A stretch of 64,000 bases of DNA. It comes from Pyropia haitanensis. Taxonomy: Eukaryota; Rhodophyta; Bangiophyceae; Bangiales; Bangiaceae. The stretch spans positions 2,867,090-2,931,089 of the forward strand of contig SDUX01000010.1 in the NCBI GenBank assembly GCA_008729055.1. The letters are read 5' to 3'. Shown here in pieces: positions 30,978-43,903 of this stretch. Numbering within the stretch: the first letter of the stretch is position 1; each line of letters begins with the position of its first letter. The position numbers were made by a program, and so were the translations under genes. The notes under the pieces are model-generated. The model was not told the DNA's origin. It made no database searches and saw only the letters and a program-made list of their open reading frames with translations.

Positions 30978-32379
30978 GTCGCGAGCCCGCTGGGCGGTGT
31001 CGGTGGGTGGCCGCCCGGCACCAGCTGCTGAGGGGTGCGTGAGCGCGCGGGCGGGCGGCGGGCCCGCTTGGGACTATGGCGGGGTGGGTCGAGGGGTTGG
31101 GGGAGGGGTGTCTGGGGTGCTCGGGGGGGGTGCAACGGGGTGGGCAGCGGGGGTACCGTCCTGTACTGGACGCCCTCGTGGCGCTCCTGCGCTGCCGTGG
31201 CCGGCAGCGACGGGGCTGGGGTCAACGGGGAGGCGTGCCTCCCGGCGTCGCGGCATCTCGCCATCACCACTACCGCCGCCGTCGCGGTCGCGCCACGAAG
31301 GGACCGCTCGCCGAGCGGTACGGCGGCTGTCGCGGGGCTGACGGTGGGGTCTTTTGGGGAGGGAAGCGGGTGCGCATGAGGGGGGGGCGTCCCAGGGGAG
31401 TGATGCGTGCGGCCTCACCGTCTCTCCCCTCCGTGCTCTGTGCCCCCGCCCGGCACCCCTCCTCCGCCCGGCCGTACCCGCGTCCTTGCCGGAGCGACGG
31501 CGCAGCCGCGGTCGGGTCCCCATCGCGGCGGCGCTACCGCTGCCGCCACCGCCCGTCGCCGCCGCCGCCGCCGCTGCCGCCACCGCTACCGCCGCCGTTG
31601 CTGTCACGGCGGGGCTACTCGACCGCCGTCGGCGCGGCGGCAGCGCACGACCCGCAGGGAGGGGGTGCGCGCCCGCGCGCTCCCGTCAGTACGGAGGCAG
31701 AGGGCGGAGGCGAGGGGAGGCAGGGCGAGTCGCGGCGGCACCTGACACGTGAGAATAAAAACAATGACTGCCGGGGTGCGTGCGCGTGTGTGTGGTTGTG
31801 TCTGTGCGGGGGGGGAGGGTCGTCGACGACGCACGCGCGCGTGCGGTGCGAGCATTGCCAGGCTGGGACGACGGGACGAGGACAAGAGAAAAGTATGGCG
31901 GGCGCAGCACGACGCGGGCGACCCGCCTGACGCGCCCACTCGCGCCCGCCCACCCACGCGCTCCCCACATGCCCCTACCCACCCTCCCGCCCGCGCCGCC
32001 ACCCCGCACTGTCCAAAAAAAAAAAAAAAAAAAAAAAGACATGGTGGAACAGCGCAGGGGACCCCCCCGCCCCCAGTCAAGGCTCCCACACGAAAAAAAA
32101 AGAAGGCCCATGGGATGGCGTGCGGCACACGCGCGCGGGCAACGGAGCAAAAAAAAAAAAAAAAAAAAGAAGAGCGCGAGGGGTCGCCGAGGTGAGCAGG
32201 TGAGCCGCGGGCGGGGAAGAAGAACAAGACAAAACCACGAGGCCTGCGCATCGCACCGAGGCGGGGATGGCGGCGACCAACCCGGCGCGCGCCCCCACCA
32301 CGCGGTGCGGGGCCGCGCGGGGACGCCACGGCCGTGCGGCCCGCAACGTGTACACCCGCGTCGGCGGCGGCGGCGGCGC
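30978..32379. other. No supported gene; AATAAA and A tracts
   Basis: An AATAAA at about 31754-31759 could serve the RING gene, though it lies about 780 bases after the stop. A tracts occur at about 32015-32037, 32093-32101 and 32149-32168; they read as T on the coding strand of the large minus-strand gene, 0.2-0.4 kb past its presumed end. No domain was recognised. Confidence 0.4.
32015..32168. repeat. Cluster of three poly(A) tracts
   Basis: Pure A runs of about 23, 9 and 20 bases within 155 bases of otherwise GC-rich DNA. Confidence 0.85.
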
Positions 32380-32462
32380 TCACGCCGGCCGCTTGCGGGC
32401 GCTCCGCCAAGGTGGCGCGCCACCGCCGCTGCCGCCACCGTCACCACCACCGCCGCTGCCAT

Positions 32463-32493
<31 letters not shown>

Positions 32494-32551
32494 GCCACCG
32501 CCACCGCCACCGCCACCGCCACCGCCACCGCCACCGCCACCGCCACCGCCA

Positions 32552-32586
<35 letters not shown>

Positions 32587-33133
32587 GCCGCCGTCGGACC
32601 GCGCAGCCGTCGCGGGCGGCGGGGCGGCGTCGCCAGCGCCGCCGCCACCACCACCGCCGCCGCCACGGTCCCTGGCGCCCCGGCCACCGCCGTCACGGCC
32701 ACCGCCGTCACGGCCACCACCATCACGGCCACCACCGTCACGACCGCCACCGTCACGGCCACCGCCACCGTCACGGCCACCCCCGTCACGGCCACGCCCG
32801 TCACGGCCCCGGTCACGCCCGCCGTCGCGGTCACCCCTGCCGCCGGCAGGCGCACCCCCCCCCCCAAGGGGTGGCGGCGGTCCCCCCCCGGCCGGCGGCG
32901 CGGCGCGCGGGGCGGGCGCCACGGCGGGCACACCGCCCCCACCGCCACCGCCCGTACGGCCGTCGCGGCGGTCGCCGCCACCCCCCCCCCCCCCGCCGCC
33001 GCCGCCACCCCCACCGCCGCTGCCACGGCGGTCCGCCTCCCCCCCCCCCCACGCATCCCCCCCCCGCGCATCCCCCCCCGCCGGCCCACCGAGCCGCCGC
33101 CACCACCCGCTGCGCCGACGCCGCCATCGGCAC

Positions 33134-33214
<81 letters not shown>

Positions 33215-36200
33215 GCGGCGGCGGCGCGGGGCCATCCGCCCGCGTCCCGCCGCCGCCGCCGCTGCCGCGGCGGTCCCCCCCCCCTCCCCCGGGCGCGCGG
33301 ACCGGCGGCGGTCCTCCGCCCCCCCCCCCCCGCGGTGCGGCGGCCCGGTCGCCCAGCCGGTCCCACACCGCGGGCGGGCCGCGGCGGCCGCCGTCCCCGC
33401 CGGCGGGGGGGGGGGGCGCTGGGGGCGGCGGGGGGGGGGGGGGGCGGACGGCGGGGGCGGCGGCGGCAGAGGGGGCGCCGCGGCGCCGCCCGCGGCCGCC
33501 GTGGCCGCCGCGCCGCTGCTGCCGCTGCCGGCGCCGCCACCGCCGGCGCCGGCGCTGGCGCCGCCACCGCGCCCACGGTCGCCACGGTCGCCACGGTCGC
33601 CACGGTCAGTCCCGCCCCCGCCCATCGGTGGCGCGCCATACCCATGGGCGTTCCACGGGCGGCCCCCCCCCCCCCCCCCCCCCCCCGGGGCCGCGGGCGC
33701 CGCCCCCCCCGCGCCCGCCGCCACCGCCACCGCCGCCACCCCCGCCGCCGCCGCCGCCGCCAGGACGCGCGGCCACCGAACCCGGGACGACAGCGGCAGG
33801 CGGAACCCCCCCGCCCCCCCCCCTCCCCCCCCCCGGCCGGCCCGGCCGCCCCGTCGCGGCCGGGTAGCCCGCGCCCGGCAGCACCGTCCGCGCCACCCCC
33901 CCGGGCGGTGGTGGCGGCAGCGGCAGCGACGGCGGCGGCGAGCGCGGCCCGCCGCTGCGCGCGGCGGCCGCCAGCCGGTGGGGCAGGCCCCAGTGACCCC
34001 CACCGCCGCCGCCACCACCACCACCGCCACCGCCACCACCACCACCACCACCGACGGCAGCGGGCGGCAGCCGCGGCGGCCCCGCGCCGTACGCCAGCGG
34101 CCCCGGCGGCCCGCCCCCCCCCGGCGCCATCATGAAGCGGCTGCGGTCGAGCGCAAAGCCGCCGCCCATCCCGCCCCCCCCACCGCCGCCGCCGCCACGC
34201 GCCGGCGACCGCCCCCGCGCGGGGGAGCGGCCGGTCGGCGGCGGCGGCGGGCCGGGCATGCCACCCACGCCCATCCCCCCCGGCGGGCGGCCCCCGCCCG
34301 CCACGACACCGGGTGGCCGACCGCCAGGCGGGCGCGGCAGCGGCGGCGACGGCACCGCCGCCCGGGGCGGGGGGCCAGGCCGGCCGCCGCCACCCCGGTT
34401 GGCGGGCGGTAGCAGCAGCGGCGGGCCCGCCGGCCGACCGTCGGCCACTGGCGCCACCGCCGCCCCCGCCGGGGCGGGTCCGCCCGCCGCGGCGGCTGCC
34501 GCCGAGACCGACGCGGCGGTGCCGCCGCCGCCCCCGGCTCCGCCCCCCGGCCGGCCGTCGGGACCACGACCGCGACCGCCGCCCCCACCGCCCGGGGGTC
34601 CAGGGGCGGACCAGCGCCTCCTCCCCCCCCCCCCCAGGTGGCAGCGGCGGCGGCGGCTGCGGCGGCGGCACCCCCCCCCCCCCCCACCGTGGGCCCGGCC
34701 CGGCCGGCCCGCCGCCCGCGGCCAGCGGCCGCGGCAGCGACAGCGGCGGCGCCGGCGGGTGCGGCGCTCCCGCGGCCCCCCCTGGCGGCTGGCGGCGGCC
34801 ACCGGCCGCCATCGCCGGCGGCGGCGGGGGAGTCCCCGCCGCGTGTGGCGACGGCGCGCCGCCGACGCCACCGCCACGCGGTGTGGGCCCGCCCGCCAGC
34901 GGCGGCTGGGGCGACAGGAGCGGCGGACCGCGGCCAGGACCCGCCAGGTGGCCACCGCCACCACCACCGCCGCCGCCCGCCGCCACCCCACGAGGGCCCG
35001 GCGGCCCAGGCGGTAGCGGCCCGCCGCCGCCAACCCCGCCGCCACCCCCCCACGCTGCGCCTGGCAAACGGTCCCGGCGGAGCGGCGACGGCGCGGCCAT
35101 TCCCCCCCCCCACCCGCAGCGCCCCCCCCCCCCCCAACCCCCGGCGGCCCCCCCCGCGGCCGCGGCGGCGACAGCGCCCCAGGTCCGACACCAACGCCCG
35201 CCGGCCGCGGCCGCGGCGGCGACAGCGCGCCACGCAGTACCGCCGCGCGCGGCGCCGGCGGCGACCGCGCGCCGCCGCCGACGCCGCCCACCCGCGGGCG
35301 CGGCGGCGACAGCGCGGCGCCGCCCATGGCGGCAGCGGCGGCGGCAGCGGCAGCCGCGGCACCGCCGCCGCCCAGCGGCAGCGGCCCAAACACAGGACCA
35401 GGCGGCGGCATCCCCCCCCGGCCGCCACCACTGGGGGGCCCGTACACCCCCCCCCGTGGGAGCCCGCCGGCCGCGACCAGCCCTGGCGGGCCGCCCGGCG
35501 GAGGGGGCCCCCCCGCGCGGCGGCGCCCCCCCCCCGCCCCCCCCCCCCACCCCCCCAACGCCGCCGCCCCGTCGCGGGGATGGCGACACCGTGGCGGAGG
35601 CCGGCGCGGGGCGGTCATCGAGGAACTGGCGCAGCCGCGCCTGCAGCAGGTCACTCGCGGATAGCTCGGGGCCCTTGCGCTTGTCCGCGTCGCCCGCCCC
35701 CACAGCCGCCGCGTCCGCGTCGCCGACACCGCCACCGCTCCCATGCACAGCGCGCCCGCGAGGCGGCGGCGCGCCCGCGGCGCCGTCGGTGGCGCCCCCG
35801 CCGCCCCCCTGGGGCGCCGGCGGCGGCTGCTCGCCTGCAAGCGCCAGCGGCGCCACCCCCGGCCGGCCGGCCGCACCCACGCCGGGCGCGGGCGTCAGAT
35901 CCCGCAGCCGCGGCACGCCCGCCGGCGGCGGCGGCCGCGTCGTCCACGCCAGCGGGGGCGGCGTCGGCGTCCCACCCCCGCCGCCGGCGCCCCCACCGCC
36001 ACCGCCACCACTGCCACCGGCGCCCATCCCCCCCAGGGGCCCCGCCCGCGGCGTGCCGCCGGCCGCCGGCAGCGGCACCGGCGGCGACACGCCGCCGCCG
36101 CTGCCCCGGCGGACCCGCGGCGTCGGCGCCGGTGTCAGCGGCCGCGACAGCGACGGCGGCGCGGACGTTGCCGGCGGCCGCGGCGTCGGCGCGGGCGTCG

Positions 36201-38062
36201 CCGGCCGCGGCGTCGGCGCGGGCGTTGCCGGCCGCGACAGCGGTGGCACGGGCGTTGCCGGCCGCGACGGCGGGCCGGGCGTCGCCGGCCGCGACAATGA
36301 TGGCGCGGGCGTCGTGGCCGGCGGCGGCGCCCGCGGCGACGGCACGGGCGTCGGCGCCGCGCGCGGCGCCGGCGCGGAGGTAGCGGGCGGCCGGCCGCTA
36401 CCAGAGGAGGCGGCGGCGGTCGCTGGCACCGGCGCCGTAGCCGACGGCGGCGGCACTACTGGCGCCGCCGCTGCTGCTGCCGGCGACGCGGCCATGGCGG
36501 GCGTCGGCGGCGCACCCCCCGCGGCAGGCGGCGACCCCGCCGCTGACAGTCGGCCCCCCGCTGCCGGCCGAGGCGACACGCGCTGCGGTGGCGGCGGGGA
36601 CGCCATGCCGGCGGCGGCGGCAGTGGCGGCGGCGGCGGCGGCGGCGGCGGCCGCGATAGGCGGTGGCGCGGGCGACCGAACCCGCGGGGGCGGAGGCGAG
36701 AAGACGCCCGCGGGGGGAGGGGTGGGCGGGGGCGGCGCCCCCGTCGCCGCCGTCCCCACCGCCGCTCTCGGGCGGCCACCCCCACCGTCGGGCGTCGCCG
36801 CTGCCACCGGCACGACAGACGGGCCATTCCCCTTGCCGTCTGTCACCGCCACGGCCGCCACGGACGGTACTACTTCCATTGCCACCGCCGCCGGGGCGGT
36901 GGCCGCCGCCGCCCGAGGCACGGGCGGCGACGACGTGCCAACCCCCCCCCCCGCTGCCCGTGCCATCGGCGACGCGCCCGCCGGCGGCGCCACCGTCACC
37001 GCCGCCGCGGCGCGCTCGGCCACCAGCTGCAGGGGGCTCAGCTGTGCCGTGGCGGGCGGCTCCGCCGTCGCGGCCGCCGTCACAGGCGGTGACACCGCCG
37101 CCGCACCAGATGCCACTGCCACCGCCGCTGCCGCCGCTGCGCCCAGCCCCATCCCCACCCCCACCGCCGGCGTCGCCGCCGCCTTGGCGGCGGGCGCCCC
37201 CACCATAGCCGCCGCCGCCACCGCCGCCGACGCTGCCGCCGCCGCCGCCGACGCCATCGGTGCCACGCCCGGGCTCCCGGCGGCCACCGCGGGCGTGACG
37301 ACGAGCATCCGCGCGCGGCGCTTGAGGCCTAGCCCCGTCGCGGACGACGGGAGGGACCGCCGCTTGGCGCGCGCCGCCTGCAGGCCGTCGGCCTCGGCAG
37401 CGGCGGTCAGCGGGCGCGCCACCACCCGCCGCGGCGTGCCGACCGCCGGGGGGGGAGCGGGCGAGCCGCCGACGCCGCCGCTGCCACCGCCGCCGCCGTC
37501 ACCCGCGTCACCGCTGGCAGCGGCGCACCCGGGCGACGCGGCCACCACCGCCGGCGACGCGGGCAGCGCGGCCGGCGACGCGGGCGTGCGCGGGGACGGC
37601 GAGAGCGGCGGCAGCGACCGGCGGAGGAGCTGCGACTTTGTACAAAACGCCCGCGCGTCGACGCGGTCGGCCGCGGCGGCGGCGGCGGCGGCGGGCGCGC
37701 CACCTGGCGCGCCACCGCGCCCGCCGGCCGCCGCCGCCGCAGCCGCCGTCCCCTCCGCCACGGCCGGTGCCCCTACCGCCGCTGCGGCCGTCGCCGCCAT
37801 CAGCGACAGCGACGGGGACGACCCGACGGGCGGCGGCGACGGCGACGGCGACGGGCGCCCCCCGTACGGCGGGGGCGTCCGCAGCGGGTCTACCGCGGCG
37901 GTCGCGCCGGCGGCGGCGCACCCCACCAACGACGGCGCCGAGATGGCGCGCAGGGACGCGAGCAGCTTCTTCTTGACGGGCACCATCCCGACGGCGCCGC
38001 CACCCCCACCCCCACCGACGGCGCCGCCACCCCCACCCCCACCCCAACCGCCACCTCCACCG
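32380..38062 (-). CDS. Probable C-terminal disordered part of the PHD protein (or a separate low-complexity gene)
   Basis: Ser/Pro/Ala-rich protein texture continues on the minus strand directly from the PHD gene across a long C run near 38160-38182, with no convincing stop-start boundary. Readable islands include MVPVKKKLLASLRAIS near 37970, DARAFCTKSQLLRRS near 37640, KRRSLPSSATGLGLKRRARM near 37330 (a possible nuclear signal), many SRPATPAPTPRP repeats at 36140-36300, KRKGPELSASDLLQARLRQF near 35660, SPPRPR repeats at 35190-35330, and RGDRGD/RDGGG repeats at 32690-33610. Frame changes are needed at several C/G runs (about 35520-35550, 35120-35140, 34640-34690, 33660-33690). Stop near 32380 follows APPWRSARKRPA. 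No domain is recognised. Tandem SP and RGG-like motifs suggest a chromatin or RNA-associated disordered tail. Confidence 0.4.
32465..32590. repeat. CCACCG hexanucleotide microsatellite
   Basis: About twenty near-perfect hexamer units. On the minus strand it can encode poly-Gly, near the presumed end of the large disordered protein. It is likely to vary in length between individuals. Confidence 0.85.
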
Positions 38063-38494
38063 TTACAACCACCACCAAAGCTGCCGCCGCCGCCGCCAGC
38101 ACCGCCGCCACACCTCGACGACAGCAGCCCCGACCGGCAGTCGAGGAGGCCCAACGCGCCCGCCCCCCCCCCCCCCCCCCCCCGGGCGGAGGCACAGCTT
38201 GTCCCCCAGCAGCCACGTCTTGCGGCTGACCACCCCCGGCGTGCCGCCCGCCGCCACGCCCGGCGCACCTCCCCCTCCCCCCCCAGAGAGCGGCGGCCGC
38301 GGCGACGCGCCGCCCGCCCCCAACGACGGCCGCCAGTCAACCGCCCGTAGCACCGACGGGCCCGGGCTTCGCGACAGCCCAGCCACGCCACCAGGGCCGG
38401 CGACAGCAGCGCCGGCGCCGGCGCTGCCGCCGCGGCTGCGGGCGCCGCCGACGGGCGTCGTCAGGCCGCTGGCCCAGCCGCCGCCGCTGCCACC

Positions 38495-38526
<32 letters not shown>

Positions 38527-38904
38527 CCGCCGTGTCCTCGTCCGCCGCGTCGTCAATGTCGAGGAAGCCCGCCGCGAATGGCGGCAGCGGCAACCGCGAC
38601 GGCCGTCGCCCGGTCGGACCATTGAGGATCGTCGCCCGGTGTGGCAGCGGGCTCGAGCGCTCGCTGCCACCGCCGCCACCACCGCCGCCCCCATTCGCCA
38701 ACGCGCTCAAGGCGGCGACGGGGATGCCGTCGCCGCCGCCGCCGCCACCACCCCCACACCCCCGCCGGCGTGAGGTCCCTGGCCACCGCCGCCGCCGCCG
38801 ACGCCGCGACGGGAGCCCGACTGCCGGAGAACGAGGCCCGTCGGGCTGGCGCTCCGCCGCGGCGCCGAGCGGGTGGCGGGCCCGAGGGGGGGCGCCGCCG
38901 CCGC

Positions 38905-38947
<43 letters not shown>

Positions 38948-39157
38948 GCCGCCGCGTCGTCACCCCCGCCGTAAAGGCGGTGGGGGTGGATCCCGTCGGG
39001 GGCAGCGGCCACCGCTGACGCCGCAGGCGACCCGGCGGCGGGCCACCCATCCGCCATCGGCTCCCGCTTTTCCCGCCGGTCAGCCCGACCAGTGGGCGCC
39101 GCCGCTGACGTCGCCGCAGCCCCAGGGGGGGAGGCCGCCACTGGTGGCAGCCCACTC

Positions 39158-39204
<47 letters not shown>

Positions 39205-39985
39205 GCCGCCGCCGTTGACACCCCCCCCACCGTCGGCGGCCACCGACAACAGCGCCGATACGGCCGCCGACTCAGACGCCGACGTTGCCCCGTGCGCACC
39301 ATCCACCCTGGGCGCCGCCAGCACGGACGGCGGCAGCACCTCCAGCTTGACCGCCGTCCCCACCGACGGCATGCTCTCCCCCCCACCAGGGGGCGACGCT
39401 GACACTGAGCCGCCGGCCCCTCCAGCTCGGGGGGAGGAGGCCCCCCCATCGCCGCCCGCCGCCCCCACCATCCGCGCGCGCTTCTTGTCGCGCCCCCGCT
39501 CGGCCGTCGACGACGCGGCCGCGGCCGACGGCGGCGGGCGCTTGCGGTCCTCCCGCGGCGCGACGCGGCCGCCGTCGCGCTTCTCCATCCGCTCAAACTG
39601 GAGCATCACGGAGCGGAGCTTGCGCTCCTCGCGGGTGAGCCCGCGGTCACCGCCGCTGCCGCCGGCCACGGCGGCCGCCACAGCCGCAGTCGCCGCGGCG
39701 CCGGCCGCGGGGGACGCGTCGCTCCCACCAGCGTCTGCAGGGTGGGCGGCCTTGCGGTCGGCGCGGGCCTTCGGGTCCCCACCGCCGCCGCCACCCCTAC
39801 CGCCACTCCCACCCCCACTCCCACCCCCACCAGCACCACCGCCGCCGCCGCGCGCAGGTGTGGCGCGGTCGTCAAGATGCACCCCCTCCCCCCCCCTTTG
39901 CCGTTCCATATCGTCCGCAGAGCTGCCGCCCTCCCCTCCCCTTCTCCGCCGCCGTCCCGCCGACGGGGAGCGGCTCGAGTCGGTC

Positions 39986-40017
<32 letters not shown>

Positions 40018-43000
40018 GCCGCCGCCGCCGCCACGACGACCGCCCGACCGCCCCGCCGACCGCCCCGACGCGCCGCCGTCTGAGCGCAGCGGTGACGCAG
40101 GCCGGCCGCCGCGGGGGCGCTCCCCTGCCGCCGCATCGCCGCCGCCGCCGCCGCCGCCGCCACCGCCGCCACCACCGCCGACGCCACCACTGCCATGGCC
40201 GCTGCCACTCGTCGGGGACGACGGCGCACCGCGGCCGCGGCCGCGGCCGGGGGTCAGCAAGAACGGGCCGCCGCCGCTGTCGCCGCCGCTGCCGCGCAGC
40301 GGCGACGAAGCAGAGTGGGCGGTGGGAGAGGCAGCGGCCGCCGCCGCGGCGTCCGCGCCGCGCCGGTCCGGCGCGGCGCCGCCATTGGCGTCGGGCTTCG
40401 GCTCTGGCGGCCGCCGCCGCTTGGGCGACCGCCCGCCCCGGCTCCGGCCTGTCGACGGCGATGGCGGCTCGGCGGGCGGCGGCCGCGCGTCGGCCGCCGC
40501 CGCTCCAGCCGCGCCACCGCTGCCGCCGTCATGACCAGATACTGGCGGGACGGGATTGTCAGTCGCGGCGGGCGCGCCGCGCTCCCCCTCTGCCCGCCCA
40601 TCAACGGCGGCGGCGACGGCGGCGGCGCGGGCCATGGCCGCCGCCAGCCGCCCCTCCACCACCGCCTGCGGCAACCCCGACAGCAGCACCAGCCCCGCGG
40701 TCACGCCCGGCAGCGCCGCCCGCCACCGCCCCCCCGCGTGGCCCGCGTAGGCAGCAAAGAGCGCGGCCGCCACGCGCTCATCGACGCGGGCGGCCGCCCA
40801 GCGGCCGCCACGGATGTCGTCCGCGATGCGGCGACGGAGGTCCGACGGCTGGATGGCCGCCAGCGTCGGCGCGGGTGGGGGAACGGGTGGCGGCGGGTGG
40901 GGGGGGGGGGGTGGGGACGGCGCGGGACGGTCTCCGTACGTAACACCATCCATGGGGGCCGCCGCGGGTGTGGACGTGTCGCTCGCGCCGGGCCAGCCGC
41001 CGCCCCCGCCGCCGCTGCCGCCATCGTAGCCGTCGCCGCCGCCCCCGTCGCTGCCGTCGGCACGGCCGCCGCCACCGCCCGCCGACGCCGACGCCGGCGA
41101 CGGCGCCGGCGCGGCCCCCGCCGCCGCCGCCGCCTTGCGCCGCCGCCGCCGCTCCCCCGACCGTCGCCGTTTCGACGGCGGCGACCGCCCCCCCGGCACG
41201 GCGGCCGCCGCCGCCGCTGCCGACGTGTCCCGCGCCGAGCGGGGCGTCGAGTCACACGCGCCGCCGCCGGGGGGCGGCCGGTCCGTCGCGTCAGCGCGGG
41301 GTGGTGGCAGGGGCGGCGGGGGCAGGGCCACCCCCGACGCCGCCGATGCGCCCGCGGCCAAAGCACCGCCGCGACCGTGGCTGTGGTCACGGCCACGGCC
41401 GCGCGTCGATAATGGCGACTGCAGCAGCGGATCCACGCTCGGCGACGTGGACGGCGGCGGCGCTCCCTCCCCCCCCCCCATGAGTCGCCACCCCCCGCTG
41501 GCTGGCGCGGCGGCGAACCAGGCGCGGCAGCCGCCGCCGACCGCGACGCGTTACCTGTGTCGTCGCGGGCGGCGGCTCCCCCCTCCGCCTCCCCCCCCCC
41601 CGATTGGGCGGCGGTGCTGCCCTCCCCCCCCCCCGCGCGGCGGCTGTTGGTCTCGTCGAGCATCCGCCACAGCCGCGCCTGGTGCTCCCGCTGCGCTTCC
41701 TCCGCGGCGGCCTTGCGCAGCGCCCGCCGCCGTGCGCGGCGCTCGGCGTAGAGCGGGTGCGCGACGCAGCTGGACGTGATCAGGTCTGGCCGACACCGGT
41801 CGCAGTAGTAGGCGTCAGGCGCGTCGGCTTCGCGGCGGTAGCCCATGCAGCGGCCGTGCTGCCAGGTGTGGCACCCCTCACACGCAATCATCCACCCAAC
41901 GTCGGCGGTCGAGCCGCACGGACAGCGCGTCGTCTCGCCGTCGGCGTCTGCTTCTTCCGCGGCGTCGGCGGTGGCACCACCACCGGCACCATCACCGCCG
42001 CCACCGCCATCGGGGGGAGGTGGAGGGCGATCTGCGGGGGGGGGGCGCCGCGACTCCCCACCGCCCGCGGCAGCCCCACCGCCGCCGCCGCCATCTCGGC
42101 CGCGTCGACCGCCGACGGGGGACGCCGACCGGCCGCCGCCGCCGGCCGCACGGCTGTCGCCGCCCTCGTCCGAGTCCGAGCCCGACGAGTAGATCGGGCG
42201 CGCCCCGTGGCCGCCAACACCGCCGCCGCCACCGCCGCCGCGGCCGACACTGCCTGCTGTTGGCGTAGTGGCAGCAGCAAGCGTGGCCGCCGCCGCCGCG
42301 GCGGACGCGCCGGCCGCCGTGCCTGGGGTGGCTGACGGCCGCGGGCCGCCGCGGCTGCTCGCGCGTCCCCCCTCCCCGCCGCTACTGCTGCCCCCCCCAC
42401 GGCTCCGTGGCGGCGGCCGCGGCGGCGGCGGGGCCGCCAGCCCCCCCTCCCCCACCCCCGCCGCCGCCCACGGCCGCGGTGCCGCTTCCGCCCCCGACCG
42501 TGATGCCGGGCTCGTCTCGTCGCCGCAGCCGCCGGCGCCACCTCTACTCCCGCCCCCCGCAGGACGGGTGGCCACCCCCGCCGCCGCCACGTCCACACCC
42601 GACAGGACGAGCCGGAACGGGTCGGTCGGCACCGCCCGGCGGCTCGACGCCGGCGAACTGCCGGGCGCGCCCGGCGGGGCCGCGGCCGCGGCATCGCGGC
42701 GGTCACGGGAGGAGGAGCCACCGCCGCCACCGCCAGTGGCAACGCCGTCTGGCGAAGCCGCCACGCCCGGCGGGCGCGGCGCCGACAGGCGCGCGACGCG
42801 AAAGCCGAGTGGGGAGGACGGGCGGGAGCGCTTGCGGGGAGGGGGGGGGGGGCGCGCCGCGGGGGGGGACCGCCGCGGTGATCGGGCAGGAGCGGGCGGC
42901 GACCGGCCGGGCGCGACCGGTGACCGGGGGGGGAGGGGGGGGACGCGGGCGGGGGATGCGCGGGGGACCGCCGCCGGTGGGCGGTGCTGGCACGCTCCCG

Positions 43001-43583
43001 GCCCCGCTCGCGGTCGCGGTCCCGCTCGCGGTCCCGCTCCCGTTCCCGCTCGCGCTCCCGCTCGCGCTCCCGCTCCCGGTACAGGTCCCGCTCCCGCTCC
43101 CGCTCCCGCTCTCGTTCCCGCTCCCGCTCCCGCTCCCCATACCGCTCACGCTGGCGGCGCCCGTACCCCCGCGCCGACGAGTCGGACGCCCACCCGCCCC
43201 CCCCCGGCCCAAACGGCCCGAGGACGGGCGGCGGCGGCGGCCGGCCGTCGCCGCCCGACAGGTCACTCTCGTGGGCGGCAAGGTCGTCCGTCGAGGCGCC
43301 CCCATCATCCGCACCCGCGGCGGGGGGGGCCGCCGCGGGCTGGGAGGGAGACGCCGGCGACACCGCCGGTACCGCCGCCGCCGCCGCCGCCGCCGGCGAT
43401 TCCCCGCGCGGCGGCGGCAGCGCCGCCCCAGCAGCAGCGGCGGCAGCGGCAGCCGCAGACGGCGCCGCGGTCACCCGCCCAGCACCAAGCGCGGGTACGG
43501 TCGCGACGCCAAACAGCCGCGGCCGCGGCGGCGCCATCAGCGCGGCCGGCCGCCCCCCAGCCGGCCGCCCGCCGGCGGCAACA

Positions 43584-43615
<32 letters not shown>

Positions 43616-43765
43616 ATCGACGGCGGGTGGCCCACCGCCGCGGCGGCCACGCCCGCCCGTCGGCGCGGGCGTATCCGCGGGGGGACGCCCCCCCCCCCCC
43701 GGGGCGGCGCCCCCCGCCGCGTCACGGCCCGCGCCCCCCGCCCCCGGCGCGGCGGCGTCGCGCAT
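38063..43765 (-). CDS. PHD-finger chromatin protein with MLL5/UpSET-like REERK motif, no SET domain seen
   Basis: From the ATG at 43765: an Ala/Pro-rich head; an Arg-Glu dipeptide repeat (about 42990-43160); then, after a frame change in the run near 42841-42852, KRSRPSSPLGFRVARLSAP; acidic Ser patches (YSSGSDSDEGGDS); and a PHD finger at about 41780-41930 with CPCGSTADVGWMIACEGC, WQHGRCMG and YYCDRC, giving C4HC3 ligands and the WMIxC..C..WQH form of the MLL5/SETD5/Set3 class that reads H3K4me3. A further change near 41470-41480 leads to KKRRR-type signals, a helical block near 40700-40860 vaguely like a TFIIS central domain, and LTREERKLRSVMLQFERMEK near 39600, a motif of UpSET/MLL5 proteins. 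GFLDIDDAADED lies near 38540. No SET or SPOC domain was found. Nuclear histone-mark reader by inference. Confidence 0.65.
42990..43160. repeat. CGCTCC-type hexanucleotide repeat encoding Arg-Glu dipeptides
   Basis: On the coding (minus) strand GAGCGG/GAGCGC units encode alternating Glu-Arg for about 45 residues, with DLY and RDRDRD interruptions. RE-rich segments are common in RNA-processing and nuclear-speckle proteins. Confidence 0.8.
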
Positions 43766-43903
43766 GGCGGCCGCCGTACGGGTGCCGCCGGCGGCCGGGC
43801 GGGGGTCGCATGAACGCGGCGGTGCGGGGGGGGGTGGGGGGGGGGGGGCGGCCCGCTCTCACCGCCGCCCACCTCCGTGCGGTAGGTGCGGTCGACGCGC
43901 GGG

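Noticed and set aside
32465..32590. Tandem array considered as a CRISPR
   Set aside because: It is a simple hexanucleotide microsatellite without spacers, in a eukaryotic context. No other array in the window has unique spacers.
41469..41560. An intron in the PHD gene from the GTAACG near 41553
   Set aside because: The frame reads sensibly through the presumed donor (SRSAAAAAPGSPPRQPAGGG), and the only problem is the following G run, so a homopolymer frame change is simpler.
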